Shown: positions 34,107 through 43,654, counted from the stretch's first letter. The stretch: 64,000 nucleotides of DNA from Mycobacterium sp. (GCA_021732005.1 JAKFVT010000053.1:164964-228963), one strand, 5' to 3'. Notes: a model not told the origin generated them from the sequence alone. Program-made: numbers and translations.

Positions 34107-34887
34107 ATGGCTCATCCTGCCTGAACATCTCCATCCCATGGTCAGCGGCCCGCCGGTAGACACGCTCCACCAGCGGCAAAGTGCGCAGCTGGCGTTCCAG
34201 ATGCCACTGCAGATGCGCAGCCACCAAGCCGCTGGCGTGGCTGCGGTGCGACGGCGTCGAGGCCTCCGCAAGCTCCCAGTCACCGTCGTGCAGCGCGCAC
34301 ATCAGATCCAGCACCGCCTGCGGCGGCGTCGTCGAGCCGGACGGACGGCAATGCATACAAACACTGCCACCAGCGGCGATGTGGAACGCGCGGTGCGGTC
34401 CCGGCGCCGCGCACCGGGCACATTCGGTCAGCGACGGCGCCCAGCCGGCGATCCCCATGGCCCGCAGCAGGTAGGCGTCCAGGACCAGCTCGCGGCTGCG
34501 CGCGCCGTCGGCCACCGCGCGCAACGCCCCGACCGTGAGCCGGTGCAGCGCCGGCGCCGGGGCGCGTTCCTCCCCGGCGAGCCGCTCGGCGGTCTCCAGG
34601 ACCGCGCAGGCGCTGGTGTAGCGGCCGTAGTCGCTGACGATGTCGGTGGCGAAGGCGTCGATCGACACCACCTGGGTGACGATGTCCAGGTTGCGACCGG
34701 GGTGCAGCTGGACGTCGATGTGGGCGAACGGCTCCAGCCGTGAACCGAATTTGCTGCGGGTACGGCGTACGCCCTTGGCAACCGCGCGGACCAGACCGTG
34801 GTCGCGGGTCAGCAAGGTGACGATGCGGTCGGCTTCACCGAGCTTGTGCTGGCGCAGCACGACCGCCCGATCCCGATACAGCCGCAT
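34066..34887 (-). CDS. recO: DNA repair protein RecO
   Basis: 273 aa from ATG 34887; the start fits RecO's N-terminal OB fold, MRLYRDRAVVLRQHKLGEAD. The zinc site is CARCAAPG and CMHC in the middle. Loads RecA with RecR at gaps and anneals ssDNA. The 3' end overlaps uppS by 41 nt. It is divergent from the amidase gene with 64 bp between starts. Confidence 0.93.
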   Translation of the reverse strand: MRLYRDRAVVLRQHKLGEADRIVTLLTRDHGLVRAVAKGVRRTRSKFGSRLEPFAHIDVQLHPGRNLDIVTQVVSIDAFATDIVSDYGRYTSACAVLETAERLAGEERAPAPALHRLTVGALRAVADGARSRELVLDAYLLRAMGIAGWAPSLTECARCAAPGPHRAFHIAAGGSVCMHCRPSGSTTPPQAVLDLMCALHDGDWELAEASTPSHRSHASGLVAAHLQWHLERQLRTLPLVERVYRRAADHGMEMFRQDEPYGDEPGDQLVAGG

Positions 34888-34951
34888 CCGACTAGTTTCC
34901 CACCGCATTGCGACATAACCGCGGACGCGCGCCGTTAGTCTCGACGTCGCC

Positions 34952-36406
34952 ATGACAGCTCACCGGAGTTTGGGCAGGCCGCCGCGGTTTCCGACCATCG
35001 GTGAGCAGCTCTATCAGTTGGCCAGCGGCACGGTCACGTCCGCCGAACTGGTCCGCCGGTCGCTGCGCGCGATCACCGCCAGCCAGTCCACCCTCAACGC
35101 CTTCCGGGTGGTGCTGACCGAATCGGCACTCGCCGACGCCGCCGACGCCGATCGCCGGCGCGCCGCCGGGGAGCAGGCCCCGCTGCTGGGCATCCCTATC
35201 GCGGTCAAGGACGACGTCGACGTCGCCGGCGTTCCGACCTCCTTCGGAACCGCCGGACCCGTGCGCCCCGCAACGCACGACTCCGAGGTGGTCCGCCGGC
35301 TGCGCGACGCGGGCGCGGTGATCGTCGGCAAGACCAACTGCTGCGAACTGGGCCAATGGCCGTTCACCAGCGGCCCCGCCTTCGGCCACACCCGTAATCC
35401 CTGGTCGCGCAAACACACTCCCGGGGGCTCGTCGGGCGGCAGCGCCGCCGCCGTCGCGGCGGGCCTGGTCGCCGCGGCCATCGGTTCCGACGGCGCGGGC
35501 AGCGTCCGGGTGCCTGCCGCCTGGACCCATCTGGTCGGCATCAAGCCACAGCGCGGCCGCATCTCGACCTGGCCGGTCCCTGACCCGTTCAACGGCATCA
35601 CCGTCAACGGGGTGCTGGCGCGAACGGTGGCCGACGCCGCGCTCGTGCTCGACGCCGCCTCGGGCAACCACGACGACGACCCGTTCAAGCCACCGCCGGT
35701 ACGGATGACCGACTCCGTCGGCGCCGCCCCCGGGCCGTTGAAGATCGCGCTGTCGACGCGCTTTCCGTTCACGTTCTTTCCCGCCAGGCTGCATCCCGAG
35801 ATCAGGGTCGCGCTCAACGGGGTCGCCGAGCAGCTGGGCCTGCTGGGCCACACTGTGATGGCGGGCAACCCCAACTACGGCCTGCGGCTGCCACTGACGT
35901 TCCTGCCCCGCTCCACCGCCGGGCTGCTGGAGTGGGCCGACCGGCTCGGTGACGACCTCACCTTCGACCCCCGCACCGAGTCCAACATGCGGATGGGCCG
36001 GCTGCTGTCGGGGTCGATGCTGCGCCGCGCCCGGGCCAGCGAGCCTAAGCTGCACCGCCGTGTCGGGGAGATCTTCCGCTCCGTCGACGTCGTGCTGGCG
36101 CCGACCACCGCGCAGCCGCCTCCCCCGGCCCGCACGTTCGACCGCCTCGGGCCAATGGGCACCGACCGCGCGATGATCGCGGCGTGCCCGGTGACGTTCC
36201 CGTGGAATCTGCTGGGCTGGCCGTCGATCAGTGTTCCGGCCGGCTTCACCTCCGACGGCCTGCCGATCGGCGTACAGCTGATGGGCCCGGCCAACAGTGA
36301 GCCGCTGCTGATCTCCCTGGCGGCCGAGCTGGAAGCCATCAACGGGTGGGCCAACAGGCAACCCGAGATCTGGTGGAACACCCCGGTACCCACCGATCGC
36401 GAATAA
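34952..36406 (+). CDS. amidase-signature family amidase
   Basis: 484 aa, the size of M. tuberculosis AmiA2 (Rv2363), which has the same neighbours. The amidase-signature triad is intact: Lys86 (AVKDDVD), Ser160 (GGSSGGSAAAVAAG) and nucleophile Ser184 (GAGSVRVPAAW), with the 24-residue Ser-Ser spacing of FAAH-type enzymes. Hydrolyses amides to acid and ammonia; substrate unknown. TAGTCT lies 10 nt before ATG 34952. Divergent from recO. Confidence 0.9.
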   Translation: MTAHRSLGRPPRFPTIGEQLYQLASGTVTSAELVRRSLRAITASQSTLNAFRVVLTESALADAADADRRRAAGEQAPLLGIPIAVKDDVDVAGVPTSFGTAGPVRPATHDSEVVRRLRDAGAVIVGKTNCCELGQWPFTSGPAFGHTRNPWSRKHTPGGSSGGSAAAVAAGLVAAAIGSDGAGSVRVPAAWTHLVGIKPQRGRISTWPVPDPFNGITVNGVLARTVADAALVLDAASGNHDDDPFKPPPVRMTDSVGAAPGPLKIALSTRFPFTFFPARLHPEIRVALNGVAEQLGLLGHTVMAGNPNYGLRLPLTFLPRSTAGLLEWADRLGDDLTFDPRTESNMRMGRLLSGSMLRRARASEPKLHRRVGEIFRSVDVVLAPTTAQPPPPARTFDRLGPMGTDRAMIAACPVTFPWNLLGWPSISVPAGFTSDGLPIGVQLMGPANSEPLLISLAAELEAINGWANRQPEIWWNTPVPTDRE

Positions 36407-36458
36407 ATAGCCATTACGGGTGATTGTCGCTGCACGAGTGCGTTGGTAGTACTTCTTC

Positions 36459-36851
36459 ATGGCCGACACCAAGCACGACAGTGAGAAGCTCGTCCGCGAC
36501 TTCCTCGGCTCCTGGGAGGACCGCGACCTCGAGGTCATCTGCGGCTCATTCGCCGACCACGCGGTCTATCACAACGTGCCCGTCGCCCCTATCGCCGGGA
36601 TCGCCGGCATCCGCACGATCTTCCAGGCCTTCCTGGACGCGTTCGCCGAGGCCAAACTCGACATCGTCACGCTGGCGGCCGAACCCGGACTGGTGCTGGC
36701 CGAGCGCATCGACTACTTCACGATGAACGACGGCCGCAAGGTCGTATTGCCGGTCAACGGGGTGTTCGAAGTGCGAGACGGCAAAATCGTCCGATTCAGT
36801 GACTATTTCGATCTCGCCGACTTCGAACGGCAGAGCGGGTTCACGCTCTGA
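36459..36851 (+). CDS. limonene-1,2-epoxide hydrolase-like protein
   Basis: 130 aa, a NTF2/SnoaL-type cone fold. All residues of the epoxide hydrolase centre of Rhodococcus LEH have counterparts: Tyr37 and Asn39 (AVYHNVP), Arg83 and Asp85 (AERIDYF), Asp115 (SDYFDL). This makes real epoxide hydrolysis plausible rather than just a SnoaL fold. Mycobacterial relatives act on cholesterol or fatty acid epoxides. ATG 36459 has no strong Shine-Dalgarno. It ends 4 bp before the convergent era stop. Confidence 0.82.
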   Translation: MADTKHDSEKLVRDFLGSWEDRDLEVICGSFADHAVYHNVPVAPIAGIAGIRTIFQAFLDAFAEAKLDIVTLAAEPGLVLAERIDYFTMNDGRKVVLPVNGVFEVRDGKIVRFSDYFDLADFERQSGFTL

Positions 36852-36855
36852 GAGT

Positions 36856-37782
36856 TTAAAACCCCAGCCGGCCAAGCTGTTTGGGGTCGCGCTGCCAGTT
36901 CTTGGCGATCTTGACCCGCAGATCGAGGTAGACCTTGGTGCCGAGCAGCTTCTCGATCTGCGTACGGGCCACCGTGCCAACCTCTTTGAGGCGGGCGCCA
37001 CCCTTGCCGATGACGATGCCCTTCTGGCTGTCCCGCTCGACATACAGCACGGCGTGCACATCGATGAGGGGATCATCCGCCGGGCGGTCGGGCCGCTCCT
37101 CGATCTCCTCGATCACCACCGCCAACGAGTGCGGCAACTCGTCGCGCACCCCTTCCAGCGCGGCCTCGCGAATGAGCTCGGCCATCAACACTTCTTCGGG
37201 CTCGTCGGTGAGCTCCCCGTCAGGATAAAACGCCGGGCCGGGCTGCAACTGGCCGGCCAGCAGATCGATGAGGATGTCGACCTGGTCCCCGCGCGTCGCC
37301 GACACCGGCACGATCTCGGCCGCCGTGTCCCCGACCAGTTCGTGGACGGCGATCAGCTGTTCGGCCACCCGCTCCTTGGACACCTTGTCGATCTTGGTGA
37401 CGATGACGACAAACGTTGTGCGGGGAGCGACGTCGCGGATCTGTTCGTAGATCCATCGATCGCCGGGTCCGATGTTCTCGTCGGCGGGAATGCACAGCCC
37501 GATGACATCGACTTCGGAGTAGGTGTCACGGACCAGGTCGTTGAGCCGCTTGCCCAGCAGCGTGCGCGGGCGGTGCAGACCGGGGGTGTCGACCAGAACG
37601 ATCTGGAAGTCGGGGCGGTGCACGATGCCGCGAATGGTGTGCCGGGTGGTCTGCGGACGGTTGGAGGTGATCGCCACCTTGGTGCCGACGAGCGCGTTGG
37701 TCAGCGTCGACTTGCCCGTGTTGGGCCTGCCGACGAAGCAGACGAAGCCGGACCGGAATTCACTTTGCGCAGCGTCAGTCAT
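36856..37782 (-). CDS. era: GTPase Era
   Basis: 308 aa from ATG 37782, eight bases inside the previous gene. G1 GRPNTGKST (about 16-24), G2 region PQTTRHTIRG, G3 DTPGLH, G4 TKID, G5 SATRG, then a C-terminal KH RNA-binding domain with VIGKGGARLKEVG. It binds the 3' end of 16S rRNA in 30S maturation. Its neighbours corC-ybeY-phoH form the classic rRNA-processing operon. Confidence 0.95.
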   Translation of the reverse strand: MTDAAQSEFRSGFVCFVGRPNTGKSTLTNALVGTKVAITSNRPQTTRHTIRGIVHRPDFQIVLVDTPGLHRPRTLLGKRLNDLVRDTYSEVDVIGLCIPADENIGPGDRWIYEQIRDVAPRTTFVVIVTKIDKVSKERVAEQLIAVHELVGDTAAEIVPVSATRGDQVDILIDLLAGQLQPGPAFYPDGELTDEPEEVLMAELIREAALEGVRDELPHSLAVVIEEIEERPDRPADDPLIDVHAVLYVERDSQKGIVIGKGGARLKEVGTVARTQIEKLLGTKVYLDLRVKIAKNWQRDPKQLGRLGF

Positions 37783-39067
37783 CCTCGTCGTTTCCTTCCG
37801 GCTCGATCCGGCTGACCAGCACGGTGCCGATGCGAAGCCGCCCTCTGTGGTCCCGGCCGCCTTCGGCCTGCAGACGCAGCCCCTGCGAGACGACCTCGGC
37901 GCCGGGCAGCGGCACCCTGCCGAGCTCGAGGGCCAGCAGACCGCCGACGGTGTCGACGTCGAGATCGTCGGCGAACTCGATGTCGTAGAGCTCGCCGACG
38001 TCCTCGATCGGCAAGCGGGCCGACACCCGGAACTTGTTGTCGCCCAACTCTTCGATGGGCGCCACCTCGCGGGTGTCGTACTCGTCGGCGATCTCGCCGA
38101 CGATCTCCTCGAGGACGTCCTCGATGGTGACCAGGCCGGCGATGGCGCCGTACTCGTCGACCAACAAGGCCATGTGGTTGCGGTCGCGCTGCATCTCACG
38201 CAACAACTCGTCGAGCGGCTTGGAGTCAGGGACGAACACCGCCGGGCGCATGATGTCGGTCACCTTGGTGCCGCGGCCGCTGTCCGACGAGTAATAGGTG
38301 CGCTGCACAAGGTCTTTGAGATAGACGACGCCGACCACATCGTCGACGTTCTCCCCGATCACCGGGATGCGCGAATAGCCACTGCGCACCGCCAGCGACG
38401 TCGCCTGGCTGGCGGACTTGTCGTTCTCGATCCACACCATCTCGGTGCGCGGCACCATCACCTCACGCGCGGCGGTGTCGCCGAGTTCGAACACCGACTG
38501 GATCATTCGGCGTTCGTCGTCGGCCACCACGCCGCGCTGCTGCGCCAGGTCGACCACCTCACGCAGCTCGATCTCGGAGGCGAACGGTCCGTTGCGGAAG
38601 CCGCGACCCGGGGTCAGCGCATTGCCGAGCACGATGAGCAGCCGGCTGATCGGAGTGAGCAGCACCGAGATCGCCTGCAGCGGAACCGCCGACGTCAAGG
38701 CGATGGTGTAGGCGTTCTGCCTGCCGATGGTGCGCGGGCCCACCCCCATCGCGACGAAGCTGGCGACCGTCATGATGGCCGCCGCGGCCACCAGACCCCA
38801 GGTCAGCCCGAGGTCGTCCCACAGAAAGGCGACCAGCAAGACCGTCGCGGCGGCCTCGCACGCAATGCGCAGCAGCACAACAAGATTGATGTAACGCGGC
38901 CGCTCGGCCATGATCCTGGCCAGCCGCAGGGCGCCGGGTCGCTCGTCGCGCACCAACTCCTCGACCCGCGCAATCGACACGGTACTGATGGCGGCATCGA
39001 TCGCGGCGAACAGACCGCCCAGCGCTATCAGGGCGATCGCACCGAGCAGCGCACTCCAGCCCGTCAC
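37775..39067 (-). CDS. hemolysin/CorC-family membrane protein with CBS pair
   Basis: 430 aa from GTG 39067, overlapping the ybeY stop (GTGA). An N-terminal DUF21-type membrane part (about 1-190, three to four helices), two CBS domains (about 205-325; REVMVPRTEMVWI and IMRPAVFVPDSKPLDELL start them), and a CorC_HlyC transporter-associated domain at the C-terminus (about 345-420). The family is involved in Mg2+/Co2+ efflux. Equivalent to Rv2366c. Cotranscribed with era and ybeY. Confidence 0.92.
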   Translation of the reverse strand: MTGWSALLGAIALIALGGLFAAIDAAISTVSIARVEELVRDERPGALRLARIMAERPRYINLVVLLRIACEAAATVLLVAFLWDDLGLTWGLVAAAAIMTVASFVAMGVGPRTIGRQNAYTIALTSAVPLQAISVLLTPISRLLIVLGNALTPGRGFRNGPFASEIELREVVDLAQQRGVVADDERRMIQSVFELGDTAAREVMVPRTEMVWIENDKSASQATSLAVRSGYSRIPVIGENVDDVVGVVYLKDLVQRTYYSSDSGRGTKVTDIMRPAVFVPDSKPLDELLREMQRDRNHMALLVDEYGAIAGLVTIEDVLEEIVGEIADEYDTREVAPIEELGDNKFRVSARLPIEDVGELYDIEFADDLDVDTVGGLLALELGRVPLPGAEVVSQGLRLQAEGGRDHRGRLRIGTVLVSRIEPEGNDEDD

Positions 39068-39600
39068 GGTTCGTCGAAGAACTGTGACTTGTCGAGCAGT
39101 CGACGGTCCTTCTCGATCTGCCGATCCTGGTGGTATGCCTCGACCTGCTCGGCTACCCACTCTTCGAGCAGGGTGCGTTGCAGGTCGAACATCTCCTTTT
39201 CCTCGTCCGGCTCGGCATGGTCGTAGCCCAGCAGATGCAGCACGCCGTGCACGGTCAACAGCGCCAGTTCCTGACCGAGGCTGTGACCGGCGGCGGTGGC
39301 CTGATCGGCGGCGAACTGCGGGCACAACACGATGTCACCGAGCATCGACGGCCCGGGCTCGGGCGCATCCGGGCGCCCGCCGGGCTCGAGCTCGTCCATC
39401 GGGAAGCTCATCACGTCGGTGGGGCCGGGCAGGTCCATCCAGCGCATGTGCAGGTCGGCCATCGCGTTGGTGTCCAGCAACACCATCGACAGCTCGGCGG
39501 CCGGATTGACGTCCATACGACGAATCACGAAGCGCGCGACGCTGATCAGTTCCTCTTCGGAAACGTCGAGGCCGGATTCATTGGATACCTCGATGGTCAT
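39064..39600 (-). CDS. ybeY: endoribonuclease YbeY
   Basis: 178 aa. A zinc-dependent RNase in 16S rRNA 3' processing and ribosome quality control. The zinc motif HGVLHLLGYDH (three His) is intact. The extra C-terminal tail (about 140-178, basic) is typical of mycobacterial YbeY. AGGGG lies 8-9 nt before ATG 39600. It starts 11 bp after the phoH stop. Confidence 0.95.
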   Translation of the reverse strand: MTIEVSNESGLDVSEEELISVARFVIRRMDVNPAAELSMVLLDTNAMADLHMRWMDLPGPTDVMSFPMDELEPGGRPDAPEPGPSMLGDIVLCPQFAADQATAAGHSLGQELALLTVHGVLHLLGYDHAEPDEEKEMFDLQRTLLEEWVAEQVEAYHQDRQIEKDRRLLDKSQFFDEP

Positions 39601-39611
39601 GTGAGATGCCC

Positions 39612-40628
39612 CTAGCGCCGCGTCGAGCGACGTTGGGAGCGGTTCATCAGCGCCGGCTGCTCGGCCTTCGCGTAGGCGTCGACGATTTCCGACACCAGGC
39701 GGTGGCGCACCACGTCGGCGCTGGTGAGTTCGGCGAAATGGATGTCGTCGATGCCGTCGAGGACATCCATCGCCGCCCGCAGACCGGACTTGGCACCGCC
39801 GGGCAGGTCGACCTGGGTGATGTCACCGGTGACCACGATCTTGGAGCCGAACCCCAGCCGGGTGAGGAACATCTTCATCTGCTCGGCGGTGGTGTTCTGC
39901 GCCTCGTCGAGGATGATGAACGCGTCATTGAGCGAGCGGCCACGCATGAACGCCAGCGGCGCGACCTCGATCACCCCGGTGCTCAACAGGTTCGGGATGG
40001 CGGCGGGATCCATCATGTCGTGCAACGCGTCGTATAGCGGCCGCAGGTACGGGTCGATCTTCTCGGTCAGCGTGCCGGGCAGAAACCCAAGGCGCTCACC
40101 GGCTTCCACCGCGGGCCGGGTCAGGATGATCCGCGTGACCTGCTTGGTCTGCAGAGCGTTGACTGCCTTGGCCATCGCCAGATAGGTCTTGCCGGTGCCC
40201 GCCGGACCGATCCCGAACACGATCGTGTGGGCGTCGATGGCGTCGACGTAGCGCTTCTGGTTGAGCGTCTTGGGCCGAATGGTCTTCCCGCGCCGGGACA
40301 GGATGTCCAGCGTCAGCACCTCGGCCGGTGACTCGTTGTCCGCACCGGCGAGCATCCCGACGCTGCGCCGGACCGCGTCCGGGGACAGCGTCTGACCACC
40401 TGCCACGACAGCGATGAGTTCGGAGATCACCCGTTCGGCCATCGCGACGTCGGCCGCCTCACCGGCTAGGGAAATGGTGTTGCCTCGGACATGCACATCG
40501 GCCGACAGGCTGCGTTCGAGTGCGCGGAGATTTTCGTCAGCGGAACCCAGCAGGCCCACGACGAGGTCGGGCGGAACAGTCATGCTGCTGCGCACTTGCG
40601 AGGCAGCGGTCGTCTCGCGGGGCGTCAC
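39612..40628 (-). CDS. phoH: PhoH-family ATPase
   Basis: 338 aa from GTG 40628; ATG 40583 is an alternative, but homologues carry the short extra N-terminus (VRSSMTVPPDLVVGLLGS). An N-terminal KH-like domain, then the PhoH ATPase: Walker A GIGPAGTGKT, Walker B AFIILDEAQN, sensor VVTGDITQVDLP. Associated with RNA metabolism. It opens the phoH-ybeY-corC-era operon. Equivalent to M. tuberculosis phoH1 (Rv2368c). AGGAAG lies upstream of the GTG. Confidence 0.93.
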   Translation of the reverse strand: MTPRETTAASQVRSSMTVPPDLVVGLLGSADENLRALERSLSADVHVRGNTISLAGEAADVAMAERVISELIAVVAGGQTLSPDAVRRSVGMLAGADNESPAEVLTLDILSRRGKTIRPKTLNQKRYVDAIDAHTIVFGIGPAGTGKTYLAMAKAVNALQTKQVTRIILTRPAVEAGERLGFLPGTLTEKIDPYLRPLYDALHDMMDPAAIPNLLSTGVIEVAPLAFMRGRSLNDAFIILDEAQNTTAEQMKMFLTRLGFGSKIVVTGDITQVDLPGGAKSGLRAAMDVLDGIDDIHFAELTSADVVRHRLVSEIVDAYAKAEQPALMNRSQRRSTRR

Positions 40629-40709
40629 GTGGTCTTCGAAGCCTGCTTCCTGGGTTCCGGTTAGGGCGAAAACACCAGTTTACCGTCCGACCGCCGCACC
40701 TCCCACTGG

Positions 40710-41120
40710 TTAACCCACAGTCTGGGTGAACGCCTGATGGGTCAGCGCCGAGTTCATGAAGTCCCGGAAGCGCAGCCACTTGCCGTCGCGCAGCGTGATG
40801 ATGTGGGCGAACTCAGACTCCCAGGTGTGCCCGGTGGCCGTCCGCAGGAACTTCTGGTGACCCCAGACCGCCAGGTTGTCGCCGTCGCCGATGAACAGCC
40901 ACGGCTCCATCGCCACGATCTGGATGTGGGCGCCCACGGTGCTGAAGAACTCGGTGGCGGCTTCGACGCCGTGGTAGTCCCCGGCGTACGGGATGGCGTC
41001 GCTGCCGTAGTACGTGATGCGGACGTCCGGATCCATATGGCTCAGCGCCGTCGCCAGGTCACCGGCCGGGACCGCGGCGTAGATGGCCTGGGTGGCGGCG
41101 ATATTGGCGGTCTCGCTCAT
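40710..41120 (-). CDS. SnoaL-like (NTF2-fold) protein paired with a P450
   Basis: 136 aa. ATG 41120 overlaps the P450 stop (ATGA), so the two are made together. NTF2/SnoaL fold: AATQAIYAAVPAGDLATALSH, MDPDVRITYYG, VWGHQKFLRTATGHTWESEFAHIITLRDGKW. The Arg/Asp set of epoxide hydrolase relatives is absent, so it may be an isomerase, a cyclase or a binding protein for the P450 product. Not found at this site in M. tuberculosis. Confidence 0.8.
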   Translation of the reverse strand: MSETANIAATQAIYAAVPAGDLATALSHMDPDVRITYYGSDAIPYAGDYHGVEAATEFFSTVGAHIQIVAMEPWLFIGDGDNLAVWGHQKFLRTATGHTWESEFAHIITLRDGKWLRFRDFMNSALTHQAFTQTVG

Positions 41121-42355
41121 CGGCTCAGCTGCATCGGCAGACGGACGAAGCCGTGGGTGAGCAGGCTGGCGGTTTGCCGCTCGGCGGGCTCCTCGGACAG
41201 GCCGATCACCGAGTAGCGGTCCAGCACCGCATTGACGATCGACAGCACCTCCAGCCGGGCCAGCGGCGCACCGAGGCAGAAGTGCAGGCCGTGGCCGAAC
41301 GCCAGATGCTGGCGGATGTTGGGCCGGTCCAGGTCCAGGCGTGCGGGATCTTCGAACACCGCCGGGTCGTGGTTGGCCGAGCCGAAGAACAACGCCACCC
41401 ACTCCCCTTTGCGGATCTTGGCGCCGTCGATCTCGACGTCGCGGGTCGCGATGCGGAACAGCCGGTTCGGGCCGGCGAGCCGCGCAACCTCCTCGATGAA
41501 CGTGCTGAGCAACGAACGGTCGGCCCGCAGCCGGGCGGTCACCGCGGGTTCGCGCGCCATCGCGTCGAGAACGCTGCCGATGAGGTAGGTCGTCGTCTCG
41601 CTGCCGGCGACCACGAGGGTGACGCAGAACCGCACCACCTGCTCCGGGGTGAGCCGCTGCCCGTCGAGCTCGGCCCGCAGCAGCGCCGAGATCAGGTCCT
41701 CGGCGTCCTCGATGTCCTGTGAATCATCAACGCGCGCAAGTTTTTCGGTGACGCGCTCGGTGAATGCCGTGACCATCTCGAAGTTGCTGGCCATCCGCTC
41801 TTCGGGAGTCATCGTCGACGACAGCATGAACGCGTTGGCCCAGTTCTTGAATCGGACGTGGTCGCCTTCGGGGAGGCCCAGCAGTCGCACCATGGCCCGG
41901 GTGGGCACCTCGTCGGCGAACTCCATCACATCGCGATCCCCGTCGCCGGTGCGGTCGTCGAACTCGGCCAGCAGGATCGGCACCAGTTCGTCCAGCCAGT
42001 TCTCGAGGCGCCGGATGCGCCGCGGCGAGAACGCCTGGCTGACCAGCTTGCGTTCGGCGGTGTGCGCGGGCGCGTCGGTGTTGACCAGCATCAGGCTCGG
42101 AGCCGACGACGCCTCCTGGATGGGGTCACGCGACGAGAACGTCTCGCTGTCCCGTGCCGCCGCGAGCACCTGGTCGTAGCGGAACAACGCCCACGCGGTG
42201 ACCGGTTCGTCGGCACCGGGCACCGTGCCCGGCGGCCAGTCCTGATACCCCGCCACCGGCGAGGAATCGCGCAGTTGCTCGTAGAGCGGATAGGGGTTCG
42301 CGATCCCCTCCGGGGTGGTGAGCAGATGCAGGGCAGAGGCGGTCGTCGAGGTCAT
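41117..42355 (-). CDS. cytochrome P450
   Basis: 412 aa from ATG 42355. I helix VVAGSETTTYL (oxygen pocket Ala250-Thr254 region), ExxR Glu289-Arg292, heme loop FGHGLHFCLGAPLARLE with Cys360 as thiolate. A bacterial class I P450 needing a ferredoxin, none of which is adjacent. The substrate is not predictable. Operon with the SnoaL-like gene; divergent from the GAF-LuxR regulator, 117 bp between starts, which probably controls it. Confidence 0.92.
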   Translation of the reverse strand: MTSTTASALHLLTTPEGIANPYPLYEQLRDSSPVAGYQDWPPGTVPGADEPVTAWALFRYDQVLAAARDSETFSSRDPIQEASSAPSLMLVNTDAPAHTAERKLVSQAFSPRRIRRLENWLDELVPILLAEFDDRTGDGDRDVMEFADEVPTRAMVRLLGLPEGDHVRFKNWANAFMLSSTMTPEERMASNFEMVTAFTERVTEKLARVDDSQDIEDAEDLISALLRAELDGQRLTPEQVVRFCVTLVVAGSETTTYLIGSVLDAMAREPAVTARLRADRSLLSTFIEEVARLAGPNRLFRIATRDVEIDGAKIRKGEWVALFFGSANHDPAVFEDPARLDLDRPNIRQHLAFGHGLHFCLGAPLARLEVLSIVNAVLDRYSVIGLSEEPAERQTASLLTHGFVRLPMQLSR

Positions 42356-42472
42356 GCGAACAGCCTCATTGCTCGTCTGAGTCTGGTCGATCTCCCGATG
42401 GAGGTCAGTTGCGCTCCCGACCGAGCGGTTTTGCCACCACTGCCCCGATCGCGGTGAGAGCATCGCCTCACT

Positions 42473-43651
42473 GTGACAACTCCCACCGACTGTCTGCCCG
42501 TGACCGCGCTGCTAGACGGCAACCACCCCGGCTGGGCATCCAAAGCCCCGCCGGTCAGTGCGGTATCCCGTCGCTACGACGAGGCCTGCCGGCTCGGGAT
42601 CGTCGAACCTGCCGACGACCCGGTCCGGGCCGTCGCCGACACCGTCGACGCGCAGGCCACCCTGGTCCGGGAGGCGCTCGAAGCGCTCGGCGACGAACAG
42701 GCGCTCGCCGCGCTGGAAGCCGTGCTCGACCTGTCCCTGCTGGAGCGCCAGCTGATCGAGGACAGCGCCCGGCGCCGGACGCTGGCACTGCTGCGGGTGC
42801 AGGAAGGCTTGTCGAAACTGCGTGGCATCGACGAGGTCGCCAAGATCGTCGACCACGCCCCGCGCGAACTCGTCGAGTCGTGCGGCTTCGACCGCGCGGT
42901 CCTGTTCCGGGTGCACGAGGGCAAGATGGTGATGGAGTCGGCCTACTTCGGCGACGACGTCGAGGGCGCCGAGAAGATGGTTGCGTTCGCCCAGTCCGTC
43001 GCCCCGCCGCTGGACCACATGCTCCTCGAGACGCAGATGATCCGCAGGCACGCACCGGAAATCGTGCGCGACGCCCGCAACGATCCGCGCGTCAACCGCC
43101 CGATCATCGACTTCTCGCTGACCCACTCCTACGTCGCGGCACCCGTCATGCCGACCGGACGGGTGATCGGCTTCCTGCACGCCGACCGGTTGTACTCCGG
43201 GCGCACCGTCGACGAGATCGACCGCGACACCGTGTGGGCGTTCGCCGAGGGATTCGGCTACGCATTCGAGCGGACCGTGCTGATGGAGCGGATGCGCCGC
43301 CAGCACGCCGACGTACGCAACGCGCTGGCCACCGCCGAGCAGGCCGCCCAAGCCCTCCAAGACGCCGACTTGGAACTGCGCAAGGTCGAGCCCGCCGAAC
43401 GCAGCACAGCCAGCCGCCGGCTGGCGGAAGTGGAATCGCGGGTGCACGAGATGCTGACCCGCCGCGAAGCCGAGGTGCTGCGGCTGATGGCCGACGGGCG
43501 CACCAACCAGCAGATCGCCGACGAACTGGTGATCACCCCCGGCACGGTGAAATCCCATGTGAAGCGGGTACTTCGGAAGCTGCACGCCAGCAACCGCGCC
43601 GAGGCGGCGTCGATCTACGCGCGCTTGGCTGCCCGGCCCGATCCGGCCTGA
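42473..43651 (+). CDS. GAF-LuxR transcriptional regulator
   Basis: 392 aa from GTG 42473. An N-terminal helical region (1-105), a GAF-type sensor at about 105-270 (HAPRELVESCGFDRAVLFRVHEGK, then FGYAFERTVLME), a coiled linker, and a C-terminal LuxR HTH at about 325-385: LTRREAEVLRLMADGRTNQQIADELVITPGTVKSHVKRVLRKL. A one-component sensor with an unknown ligand. Divergent from the P450/SnoaL pair, which suggests it is their regulator; it lies 3 bp from the convergent rsmE end. Confidence 0.88.
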   Translation: MTTPTDCLPVTALLDGNHPGWASKAPPVSAVSRRYDEACRLGIVEPADDPVRAVADTVDAQATLVREALEALGDEQALAALEAVLDLSLLERQLIEDSARRRTLALLRVQEGLSKLRGIDEVAKIVDHAPRELVESCGFDRAVLFRVHEGKMVMESAYFGDDVEGAEKMVAFAQSVAPPLDHMLLETQMIRRHAPEIVRDARNDPRVNRPIIDFSLTHSYVAAPVMPTGRVIGFLHADRLYSGRTVDEIDRDTVWAFAEGFGYAFERTVLMERMRRQHADVRNALATAEQAAQALQDADLELRKVEPAERSTASRRLAEVESRVHEMLTRREAEVLRLMADGRTNQQIADELVITPGTVKSHVKRVLRKLHASNRAEAASIYARLAARPDPA

Positions 43652-43654
43652 CCG

